Source: Phylloscopus collybita (Eukaryota > Chordata > Aves > Passeriformes > Phylloscopidae). Taken from it: a stretch of DNA of 64,000 nt. The notes under the pieces are model-generated. The model had not been told where the DNA came from and ran no database searches. It saw only the letters and a list, made by a program, of their open reading frames with translations. The position numbers and the translations under genes were made by a program. This document shows, piece after piece, positions 15,589 through 26,922 of this stretch; the first letter of the stretch is position 1; every line of letters begins with the position of its first letter. Where the stretch lies: contig JAJNNQ010000028.1 in the NCBI GenBank assembly GCA_027886175.1, positions 868,001-932,000 of the forward strand. Reading direction: 5' to 3'.

Positions 15589-18500
15589 ATGTCCGGCTCC
15601 ATCGCCTCGTACGACCAGCTGGTGCGGCAGGTGGAGGCGCTGAAGAAGGAGAACAGCCACCTCCGGCGGGAGCTGGAGGACAACTCCAACCACCTCTCCA
15701 AGCTGGAAAATGAGACCTCGGACATGAAGGTGGGGACAGGCTCGGTTGGGGGCGGGGCACAGACCCCGAACTGAGGCGGGGAGCGGGGTGTTCCATCCGT
15801 GTCTCCCCCTCCTCAATGGCTCCATCCCTGTTTTAGGAGGTCCTGAAGCACCTCCAGGGCAAGCTGGAGCAGGAGGCCCGAGTCATGGTGTCCTCGGGGC
15901 AGACGGAGGTGCTGGACCAGCTCAAAGGTGGGTGCCCGGGCAGGATGGGGAGGGGCTGACCCCGCCAAGCCTCCCCTGACACGGTTGTCCCCATCCCCAG
16001 CCCTGCAGATGGACATCACCAGCCTCTACAACCTCAAGTTCGCCCCGGAGGTGATGAGCACCGGGCGTGGCAGCGAGGAGAGCCCGCCGGCCCCCGCCTC
16101 GCACCGGGACGGCCCCGGGGAGCTGGGCAGGGCCACCTTCCGCATGCTGGAGGAGCTGGACCGGGAGAGGTGATGCTCTGCGGGATAAAAGGGGCTGAGG
16201 AGGGGGACGGGGGTTGTGCTGACAGTGGGGGGTCCTCCCCTGTCCACAGGTGTTTCCTGCTGGGGGAGATCGAGAAGGAGGAGAAGGAGAAGGTCTGGTA
16301 CTACGCGCAGCTGCAGAGCCTGGCCACGCGCCTGGACGAGCTGCCCCACGTGGAGACGGTGAGTGGGGGACACCCCCTGTGCCCCCCCCCGACCCCCCAG
16401 GCCACGGGGACCCTGCCCCACTCACGCCAGCCCCTGTGCCCCCCCAGTTCTCCATGCAGATGGATCTGATCCGGCAGCAGCTGCAGTTCGAGGCGCAGCA
16501 CATCCGCTCGCTGATGGAGGAACGCTTCGGCACGGCTGACGAGATGGTGCAGCGGGCACAGGTCAGGCCCTTCGCCCCCAAACTCCTCCTGCTCCACTTC
16601 TGGGGGGGCCCAGACTGATGGGCTCAACTCTGGGTACCCTCACCAGGAGCTCTGGGCACCCTACAGCAGCTCTTTGCACCTCGCACCAGCTCCTCACACC
16701 CTTGCACACTTACACTCCTCCTTCCCATTTCTTGTGGTGCTGGGGGGGTCCCAGCCCTGTTCAACCCCCTCTCTGCCCCCCCAGATCCGGGCATCCCGGC
16801 TGGAGCAGATCGACAAGGAGCTGATGGAGGCGCAGGACAAGGCGCAGCAGCCGGAGCCGCAGGTAGGGGGCCGGGGTGTCCCTGCTCCCTGCGGGGCGAT
16901 GGAGCCGGGGAGGGTGGAGGAGGGGGCCAGCACGGCCTCTTCCCCCGCCGATGTCCCCGCGCTGTCCCCATCGGCACAGCCAGGGCTTTGTGTGGCTCGG
17001 GCACCGTGAAATGGGCAGTTGCCATGGAGACCAGAAGTAGGCCATGGCGGGCGGGCGGCGCGGGGGCTCCCGCTGCATCTGCCGCCGCCGGAGACGCCGG
17101 GGTGGGCAGCCTGCCATCATCATCGTCATCAGCATCAGCATGGGCTGCCATCGACTTGGTCCCAGTGTCACCCACGGCCTCAGCACGGTCATTGTCCCAC
17201 TGTCACCTGCGGCTCCACCACCATCATCATCGTCATGGGCTGCCATCACTATTGTCCCATTGTCACCCACAGCCCCACCATTGCCATGGACCCACTGTCA
17301 CCCACAGCTCTGCCACTGTCACCTTCACAGGCTGCCATCCGCATTGTCCCACTGTCACCCACTGCCCCACCACAGTCATTGTCATAGGCTGCCATCACTA
17401 TTGTCCCCCTGTCACCCACTGCCCCACCACTGCCACTCCCCCACTGTCACCCACATCTCTGTCATCATCACCATCAAGGGCTGCCATCACCATTGTCCCA
17501 CTGTCACCCACAGCCTCACCATCGTCATTGCCATGGGCTGCCATCACCATCATCACACTGTCACCCACAGCCTCACCACTGCCACTGTCCCACTGCCACC
17601 CACAGCTCTGCCATTGTCACCATCAGAGGCCGCCATCACCAGCCCCACTGTCACCCACAGCACTGTTATCAGCATGGCCCCATCATCACCCCCCTCCCAC
17701 CAACGCTCAGGGGGCCCCATCACCCCCAGATCCCCACAGCCCCCATTTCCAGCCCCCATTGCCATCACTCTGCAGGCTCAGCCCCAGCCCCCTCCCCGCT
17801 GCCCACCCTCTCGCTCGCCCACGCTCTCCCTTCCCTGAGCCCGCGGCTGTGGCAGCCCCCCCATCTCAATCATCCCTGATTTTAGCTTGAAATACATCCC
17901 TGGCACTGACAGAAGCAACGACTGGGGATGGCAGGGGGTGGCAGGAAAGTGGGGAGGGGCTGGGCATGGGGGCAAGGGTGCTGCAATGCAGCCCCCCACC
18001 CCACACCTGCCCCCTCCTCTGCAGCTCTGCGGGAAGGTCCCGGGCGTGGAGGGGGACGGCAGCCTGGACCCCCCGACCCACCCTGAGGAGGGCGGCAACA
18101 CCAAGGTGAGGGGCAGCAGCCCGGAGCCCGGCTGGGGTGGGCTGAGCCCGCGGTGGGGCTGAGCGTGACTCCTCCTTGTGCCCCCCGCAGGTGGAGGTGG
18201 TGTTCTGGCTGCTGTCCATGCTGGCCACGCGGGACAAGGAGGACATGTCCCGCACGCTGCTGGCCATGTCCAGCTCGCAGGAGAGCTGCCTGGCCATGCG
18301 CAAGTCGGGCTGCCTGCCCCTGCTCATCCAGATCCTGCACGACTCCGACGGGGAGCCGGGGCCCCCCGAGAGCCCCACGGGAGCCAAGGACGCACGGATG
18401 AGAGCCAACGCTGCCCTGCACAACATCGTCTTCTCCCAGCCCGATGAGGGCCAGGCCAAGAAGGAGATGAGGGTGCTGCACGTGCTGGAGCAGATCCGCT

Positions 18501-21500
18501 CCTACTCGGAGACCTGCTGGGACTGGCTGCAGATGCAGAGCCGGGATGGGGGACGGGGCCCCGAGGGCGCTGGTACGGGCTGGGAGGGGCTGGGAGGGGC
18601 TGGGAGGGGCTGTGAGGGGCAGGGAGCACGGTGTGTGACAGAGGGGACTGACCATCATCCCCCCCCCGCAGTGCCAGTGCCCATCGAGCCCCAGATCTGC
18701 CAGGCCACCTGTGCCATCATGAAGCTGTCCTTTGACGAGGAGTACCGGCGGGCCATGAACGAGCTGGGTGAGCGCGGGGAGGGGGCTCCTCCCCTCTGCA
18801 CCGCACCCAGGCGGGGTGCTGGAGGTGGGGGAACCCCAAACGACCCCTGGCCCATCCCACAGGTGGGCTGCAGGCCGTGGCTGAGCTGCTGCAGGTGGAC
18901 TACGAGATGCACAAGATGACCAACGACCCCTTGAACCTGGCGCTGCGACGCTACGCGGGGATGGCCCTCACCAACCTCACCTTTGGAGATGTGGTCAACA
19001 AGGTGGGGGCCGGCGGTTTGGTGGGGGGTCAGCAGGGTCTGGGGGGTCACAGCACCACCCTGACCACCCTCATCCTCCCCACAGGCCACGCTGTGCTCCC
19101 GCCGGGGCTGCATGGAGGCCATTGTGGCTCAGCTGGGCTCCGACAGCGAGGAGCTGCACCAGGTGGGTGCTGCTGGGGCTCCCTGGGGTGGGGGACAGGT
19201 AGGGGGACAGTCCCCGTGCCCACTCACCCTGCTCTGCCCCTCCAGGTGGTCTCCAGCATCCTGAGGAACCTCTCCTGGCGCGCTGACATCAACAGCAAGA
19301 AGGTGCTGCGGGAGGTGGGCAGCGTCACCGGGCTGACGCGCTGTGCCCTGCACGCTGGCAAGGTGAGCCCGGCGCGGGTGACAGCGGGCACAGAATGGCC
19401 AGACAGACCTGGTGGGGCTGTGTGTCCCCCCTGGGGCGGGTGGCAACGGGCACAGGGTGACTGGACAGGGCTGACAGGAGTTGTGTGTCCCCTCCCGGGC
19501 AGGAGTCGACGCTGAAGAGCGTCCTGAGCGCGCTGTGGAACCTCTCAGCGCACAGCACGGAGAACAAGGCGGCCATCTGTGGGGTGGAGGGGGCCCTGGG
19601 CTTCCTGGTCAGCACCCTCACCTACAAGTGCCAGAGTAATTCTCTGGCCATCATCGAGAGCGGCGGCGGCATCCTCAGGAACGTCTCCAGCCTCGTCGCC
19701 ACGCGGGAGGATTACAGGTGAGGGGCACCACGGGGTGGGGCTGCACCTGAGGGACCCAGGGCACCATGGACCCCAGGGATGGCACTGGGAGATGCTGTGG
19801 CTGTGGGTGGGAATGGGACACCACAGACCCCAGGGATGGTGTTGGGGGGTGCCGTGGCGGGGGTAGGATGGAGATGGAGATGGGGGACCTTGGACACCAT
19901 GGATGGCATTGGGGGATGCCATGGCTGGGGGTAGGATGGGAATGGAGGACCCCGGACACCACAGACCCCAAGGATGGCATTGGGGGATGCTGTGGCTGGG
20001 GGTAGGATGAAAATGGGGGACCCTGGGCACCATGAATGGTGTTGCAAGATGCCGTGGCTGGAGGTAGGATGGGAATGGAGATGGGGGACCTTGTGCACCA
20101 TGGATGGTGTTGGGGGTTGCCATTGCTGGAGGTGCTGCAGGATCAGGGGCACTGCAGACCCCAAGGAAAGCACCGGGGGATGTCGTGGCTGGGCAGGAGT
20201 GGGGTCACCTTGCACCCCTGGAATGGGGCAGGGAGGAATCCAGGACCATCCTGACGGCCGGGGGGGTCCCCTCTGTCCCACAGGCAGGTGCTCCGGGACC
20301 ACAACTGCCTGCAGACGCTGCTGCAGCACCTGCGCTCGCACAGCCTGACCATCGTCAGCAACGCCTGCGGCACCCTCTGGAACCTGTCTGCTCGCAGCCC
20401 CCGAGACCAGGAGCTGCTGTGGGACCTGGGGGCGGTCAGCATGCTCCGCAACCTCATCCACTCCAAGCACAAGATGATCGCCATGGGCAGCGCGGCCGCG
20501 CTGCGCAACCTCCTCACCAACCGGCCCCCCAAGTACAAGGACGCGGCCGTGGTGTCGCCAGGCTCCTGCATGCCCTCGCTCTACATGCGCAAGCAGAAGG
20601 CGCTGGAGGCCGAGCTGGACGCCAAACACCTGGCTGAGACCTTCGACAGCATGGAGAAGCAGAGCCTGAAGGGCCAGAGCGCCAAGAAGCCGATGCGGCA
20701 CATGGAGAGCCTGGTGAAGGACTACGCTTCTGACTCCGGCTGCTTCGATGACGATGAGGTGCCCAACATCTCCACCGGCGTGGAGACAGCCAGCGCCTCC
20801 GTCCTCTCCATGTTCCTCAACTCCTCCTTCCTGCAGGGCCAGGCTCTGCCACGGGCGCTGGCACAGCGGCGCTGCCCGGAGCCGGAGAAGGACGACAGCG
20901 GGAAGGCGGCCGAGCCCAAGAAGCCACCGCTGCCCGAGGACGACGTCTCGCTGGCCGCCGAGAAGTTGGCCAACAAGATCTCCAGCACGGTGGCCAAGAT
21001 CGACAAGCTGGTGGAGGACATCTCCACCATGCACAACTCCTCGGACGACAGCTTCAGCCTCAGCTCCGAGGACCACTGCCTGGACTGGCAGTACGGCCCC
21101 GAGGACGGGCACGAGGCGCGCGCCCAGTCCTGCTCGCCGTGCCGGCTGTCGGATGCCGGCGGCTTCGCCAAGCGGGAGAGCCTGAGCCGGGCGCACACGC
21201 TGCTGCGGCTGAAGACCGCCTACACCAGCCTGTCCACCGACAGCCTCAACAGCGGCAGCACCAGCGACGGCTACTGCACCAAGGAGCACATGAAGCCCTG
21301 CCCCAGGGCCGCCTTCCTGGACTATCGTGACGAGCTGCAGCGCTACCAGAAGCGGCCCAGCCGGCTCGACCTCAAGAGCATCCTGGGCAAACCGGAGCGG
21401 GCCGAGCCCCCTGGGCGGGATCCAGCTGAGCCGGACAAACCTGAGCAGCGGGACCTGCCCGAACGGGCCAAGAAGATGGTGACTTTCCCCAGCCCCAAGG

Positions 21501-24500
21501 TGCCAGAGAAGGAGACGGAGTGGAAGAAGGAGGTGGGCACCAAGCCCCCCACCGACCCCCATGTTCGCACCATCAAGCTCTCTCCATCCTACCAGCACGT
21601 CCCCATGCTGGAGACCCTGGCCAAGAGCAGCACGGCCGCTGGTCACCAGCCCTCCCTCCTGGGCAGGAAGCAAGCCTGGCTCCCCCCGGCACTGCTGCAG
21701 GCGGCTGAGCCCCTGAGCAAGATCCCGGAGAAGCTGCCGGCCCAGCCACCGGCCTCGGCGGAGCAGGAGTCGGTGCAGAAGTACTCGGTGGAGGACACCC
21801 CAATCTGCTTCTCCCGGTGCAGCTCCCTGTCCTCCCTCTCCTCGGCAGACAACGTGCTGGACGGGCAGAGCCACAGCGAGAACGACCTGGATAGCGACTC
21901 CTCCCTGGAGATCCTGGAGATGGAGGAAGGGGACGCAGAAGGGGAGGATGGGAGGCAGGAGAAGGAGAAGGCGGTAGATCCGGGTCCCACCACGCCAGTG
22001 GGGATCTCCCAGCCCATCACCATCCCCTTCCCGAAGCGTGACAAGGTTTTCCTGCGGGAGGCCTCGCCCTCGCGTCAGGAGGACCTGACGCCCTCGAGCT
22101 CCTCGGAGAATTACATCCAGGAGACACCGCTGGTGATGAGCCGCTGCAGCTCCGTCAGCTCCCTGGGCAGCTTCGAGAGCCCCTCCATCGCCAGCTCCAT
22201 CCAGAGCGACCCCTGCAGCGAAATGATCAGCGGCACCATCAGCCCCAGCGAGCTGCCCGACAGCCCCGGGCAGACCATGCCCCCCAGCCGCAGCAAGACC
22301 CCCCTCTTCGAGCTGGGCTGCCAGCCGGAGAAGGAGACCAGCCAGTTCAACATCCAGTGGGAGAACAACGTCAAGAAGTTCATGGAGATCACCGACTTCA
22401 AGGAACGCTTCCAGCTGCCCCAGGACCTGGACTCCATGGTCTATTTCACGGTGGAGAAACCTAACGAGAACTTCTCGTGCGCCTCCAGCCTGAGCGCCCT
22501 GCCCCTCCACGAGCACTACGTCCAGAAGGACGTGGAGCTCAAGCTGATTCCCACCTTCCCGGAGAAGAACAGCCTGAACTTCGCGGCTCACGAGAAGCGG
22601 GAGGAGCGGCGGGAGGAGCGGTACCTGGAGGGCCGGAGGAGGGCGGAGCGCCCCGAGCCCCCCGACGACGACGACATCGAGATCCTCAAGGAGTGCATCA
22701 GCTCGGCCATGCCCTCCCGCTTCCGCAAGGTCAAGACCTCGCTGCTGTCCGGGCAGGTGCTGCACCCGCAGACCAAGAAGCCGCTGCACGTCCCCGTGTA
22801 CATGCTGGTGCCGGCCCACGCCCACCCCGGCGTCCCCAAACACCTGCGAGCCACCGCCCGCGACCTCTTCAAGGACGACGACTCCTTCACCGACTCGGCC
22901 GACGGGACCCCCGTCAACTTCTCCAGCGCCGCCTCGCTGAGCGACGAGACCCTGCGGTACCCGGCGGGCGAGGAGGCCGAGCACGCCCTGGCCGAGCGGC
23001 GCCGCGAGCCCGGCACCATCCCGGCCCGCAGGGCCGCCTCCGGCAGCTCGGCCCCCGCCCGCCTCAGCTCCGCCGGGAAGGGCAAAGCGGCGCCGGGCCG
23101 CGGGGAGGGGAAGCGCGGCCAGACCCTCCCGAAGGGCACAGCCAGCATGGAGCTGGGGGTGGGCAGGGCCAGCGGTGCCCCCGGGAGCAAGGACGACGCT
23201 CTGGAGGATGGGGTGATGTTCCAGTCGCTGTGCCACACCACGCCGACGGAGGAAGCCGTCTACTGCTTCTACGATCCGGATTTGGACGAGCTGCCCGAGG
23301 CGGGCAGGGACGGGTCCGGCAGCAGAGCCCAGCCCGGGCGGGCACCGCGGAGGGAGCGCTGGGGAGGCTCCGTCCCTCACAAGGACCCCGAGCCCTCTCC
23401 CCGTCCGGCGAAGACGAAGCCTCAAAACAACCTGATCGCCGACGAGACGCCGCCGTGCTACTCGCTGAGCTCCTCCATGAGCTCCCTGAGCGACGCCAAC
23501 CTCTCCGAGGGCGAGGAGCGGGGCCAGCCCTGCGGCAAAGCCGCCTGGCCGCGGTCAGCTGCAGTGGGGCAGGCGCAGGGGGGCTCGCCCAGCTCCCCCA
23601 GCCTCAACTCGGAGGATGATCTGCTGCAGAAGTGCATCGGCTCGGCCATGCCCAAGCGCCGGCGGCCCGCGGCTCGCCGCAGGCTGGTGGAGAGAAAGCA
23701 GAAACCGCCGGGCGCCGGCGGGAGGGAGCGGAAAGCCGAGACCAGGCATCACCCCGAGGAGGACGCCGGCTCTGACCGGGGCTCCGACCTGGACAGCGTG
23801 GAGTGGCAAGCCATCCAGGAGGGAGCCAACTCCATCGTCACCTGGCTGCACCAGGCCGCCGCCTCCCTGTCCCGGGAGCCTTCCTCCGAGTCCGACTCCA
23901 TCCTGTCCTTCATGTCGGGGCTCTCGGTGGGCTCCACGCTGCAGCTCTCCCTGGGCAGGCAGGAGAAGCAGCGGCCCGGCAGCGCTCCCGGCCGGGACCC
24001 GGCCAGGAGGGAGCACAGCAAGGGCCGCCCGGAGCGGAAGGAGCCCGGTGCCCGTCCCGCCGGCCGCGCCAGCTCCCGGGCGGAGCGGAGCCCGGCGCCC
24101 GCCAAGCCGGTGCCCAACCTGCCCGTGGTCTTCCGCGGCAGGACCGTCATCTACATGCCCAGCCTGGCCAAAGACGCCCCCAGCCCACGGGCCACCCCGA
24201 AGAAGAGCCCCGCGGCCAAACCCGAGGCGCCGCCGGCCAAGAACCTCTCGCTGAGCCAGCAGCGCTCCCGGAGCCTGCACCGGCTGGGCAAAGCCCCCGA
24301 AACCGGGGAGCTGGCGCTGCCCAAGAGGAGCACCACCCCGCCCGCCCGCATCGGTAAAGGCCCCCCCTCCTCGGGCTCCTCCCGCACCTCCACGCCCTCC
24401 CAGCACGCCCCCAAGAAGCTGCCGTCGCCCTCCCAGGTCACCAAACAGGGCGGCCCCGCCGCGGGCAAGACGAGCGGCTCCTCCTCCCCGCCGGGACCCC

Positions 24501-25666
24501 CGGCCAGAGCCCCGGCCCCCAAATCCCCGGCTCCCAAGCAATCCAAGACGCAGAAGTCGCCCGTGCGCATCCCCTTCATGCAGAAGCCCAGCAGGAAGGT
24601 GCTGCCGGGCCGGGGGACCATGCCGGTGCTGGAGGAGCAGGTCGACGGCTCCAAGGCTCGGTCCGGGGGGCCGGGGGGCAGCCGGCTCAACCTGGTGCGG
24701 ATGTCATCCGCCCGCTCCAGCGGGAGCGACTCGGACCGCTCCGGCTTCCTGCGCCAGCTCACCTTCATCAAGGAATCCTCGAGCCTGCTGCTGCGGCACC
24801 GCTCCGACCTGTCCCCGGCGTCGCCGGCCACCTCGCTGCCTCGCCGGGGCTCCCCCCAGCGCAGCCGAGCCGCGCTGCCGGCCGTGTTCCTCTGCTCCTC
24901 CCGCTGCGACGAGCTCAAGGCGGCCAAACCGGCGACCCCCGGCCAGCGGCCGCTCATCCCCAGAGCCCAGCCCGGCGGCAAAGCCGCTGCCGGGGTCAAG
25001 CCTCCGCGCCGGACCAGCTCCGAGAGCCCGTCCCGGCTGCCGGTGAAGACCAGCCTGCCCGCGGCCGAGCCCTTCAAGCGCTACTCGTCCTCGCCCAACA
25101 TCAGCGTGGCTCGGCGGGCGGCCAGCCCGTCCTCCGTGCGCTCCGAGGCGGCGGCGCGGCGGCGGCAGAACGAGCCGGCTCCCGGGGGGCCGCCGGGAAA
25201 GCCGCCGGTGGTGGTGATGAAGGGCACGTGGCGAAGGATCCGGGACGAGGACATCCCGCACATCCTCAAGAGCACGCTGCCCTCCTCCGCGCTGCCGCTG
25301 GCGGGCTCCGGTGACGAGGAACCCCCCGGCAGCCCCGGTACTCCCGGTACCCCCAGGAAGACCAGCGACGCCGTAGTGCAGACCGAAGATTTCGCCACCT
25401 CCAAGACCAACTCCAGCACCTCTCCCACGCTGGAGACCCGCGAGGGACCCCCGCACCCCCGCGTCACCGGTGATGGTGAAGCCCCCGCGCCCGCCAAGGC
25501 TGCCCTGCCCATCTCCTTCGGCCACGAGGTGCCCGCCGGCACCTTCCCCGGCAGCCGGCACGGCTCCCCCAGCAAGGCTGCCCGTGTCACCCCCTTTAAC
25601 TACGTCCCCAGCCCCATGGCGGTGACGGCGGCGGCCGACAAGGCGGTGGAGAAAATCCAAGCTTGA
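15589..25666 (+). CDS. APC2: APC2 (adenomatous polyposis coli 2)
   Basis: APC2 is a cytoplasmic scaffold that binds beta-catenin and microtubules and acts in Wnt signalling and neuronal development. Coding exons: 15589-15729, 15837-15927, 16001-16169, 16250-16358, 16448-16561, 16785-16862, 18025-18105, 18191-18572, 18672-18767, 18863-19002, 19085-19162, 19246-19362, 19503-19717 and 20284-25666. They sum to 2397 codons plus stop, close to the human 2303. The N-terminus (MSGSIASYDQLVRQVEALK) is a coiled coil; armadillo repeats span roughly residues 260-720. The giant last exon carries 20-residue beta-catenin-binding repeats (VEDTPICFSRCSSLSSLS near residue 1105, VEKPNENFSCASSLSALP near 1325, GTPVNFSSAASLSDE near 1478, DETPPCYSLSSSMSSLS near 1658) and two SAMP-type axin sites (ECISSAMPSRFR near 1407, CIGSAMPKRRR near 1720). 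A basic serine/proline-rich tail follows. The start lies just after the exon's AG acceptor; upstream exons are noncoding. Confidence 0.97.
17100..17700. repeat. Minisatellite in APC2 intron 6 (between coding exons 6 and 7)
   Basis: Copies of a unit of roughly 60-90 bp share GGGCTGCCATCAC, ATTGTCCCACTGTCACCCACAG and CCCCACCA phrases, with short CAT runs inside. It nearly fills the 16863-18024 intron. Confidence 0.85.
19740..20130. repeat. Minisatellite in APC2 intron 13 (before the giant exon)
   Basis: A unit of about 70-80 bp contains GGGATGG(C/T)(A/G)TTGGGGG, TGCCGTGGCTGG and GGTAGGATGG. Five to six diverged copies occur, ending about 150 bp before the acceptor of the last exon. Confidence 0.85.
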
Positions 25667-26922
25667 TGATGCCCCAGTGAGGGTCCTGCGACACCCCCAG
25701 CCCCGCGGGAGCTGGCCAGGACTGTGCTGGGGACACACATGGGGATGTGGGACAGCTGGGGAGCAGCGAGTCACCCCAAACTGCTGCTGGCCCCAGCTGG
25801 GGGCTTGCTGGAGCAGCACGATTCCCAGCGGCAAGGACTGGAGAGAACTGGGAATGTCCCGGGTCTGACACCCTAAGCTGGGCTGCTTCTCATGGACCAT
25901 CTCCTCCCACTGATGGACATCCAGGGACAAGCTGAGGTGGGGCCATGTCCCCATGTGCCCCCATTCTGCTCAGCCAGGGGTTGGAGCACAGCCTGATCCC
26001 ACACGCCAGGGAGCTGAGACAGCACATCCAGTACCAGGAAAACCCCACACGCTCCAGCTTGCCTGGCATCAACTCTGGCTCGTCCAACGATGGCAGCTCA
26101 TTTATTAACAGGGGAAGGGATGCAGGGGAGAAGCTTTGGAGGGCGAGATGGGGACCAGGACCCCTGTTTGTGCTGCTGGAGGCTCCTGGTTGCTGACGGG
26201 TGACCTGTGCTGGTCTGAGGTGGTGGAAGGCAGAAATGGTGCAGGAGGGCTTGTGGAGGTGGCCGGGGTCCCGAGGGGCTCACCCCAGGAGCTGCTCACA
26301 GAGTGCTGTCACCAGGCTGGGGGGCTGCTCTGTGAGAGGACAGTGTGCTGAGCTGGCACTGGGATGCCCAACCCCCAGGAAAGGGTCTGGGGTCCCTCAC
26401 CTTCACCCACAGCCCCTCAGCCTCCCACAACCAGGGCAGCAGAGCCTGGGCTTGCAGCCAGGATCCTGGTGTGTCCTTGTGGATGTGGAGACGAATCCAT
26501 CCAGGACTGGATTACGCCCACGAGCACGGGGCCTTGCAGCCCCAAAACCCTGGGGACACCCCTGCTCCTGCTGCCAGCCAGGCCCAGACGCTGAGATTGG
26601 GGTGTGTGGGAAATGCCTCAGCCCCTGGGAGTGGGATGGGCTGCAGAGGGACCCCCAACCCAGGTGGTCCCAGGCCCCTTGGATACCTCCCAGCCCTACA
26701 CCATCACTCCCTGCTTTGGATGGGGTGACCTTTGTGACCCCCTGCCCAGGGGGCTGCAGGGGGGGCACGGGGCTATGGGGACATGTGCAGGGGACACACC
26801 TGGGCGGCTGTGGGGACACCCTGAGGGGCTCTGGGTTGTTGCATTGGGGACACACAGTGGGGCCAGGGAGACACCAGGACCGTGGGGATATGCAGGGGGG
26901 TCCCCAGGGATGTGCACTGGGG

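Noticed and set aside
14358..15725. 455-codon proline-rich open frame on the minus strand
   Set aside because: It spans CpG-rich and repetitive DNA and the antisense of APC2 exon 1 coding; no domain, and composition explains it.
17100..17700. CRISPR-like regular repeats
   Set aside because: Units vary in length and sequence without unique spacers; these are intronic minisatellites in a vertebrate genome.
19712..23425. 1237-codon open frame on the minus strand
   Set aside because: It is antisense to the APC2 giant exon; long antisense frames are expected in such GC-rich coding DNA, and it matches no protein.
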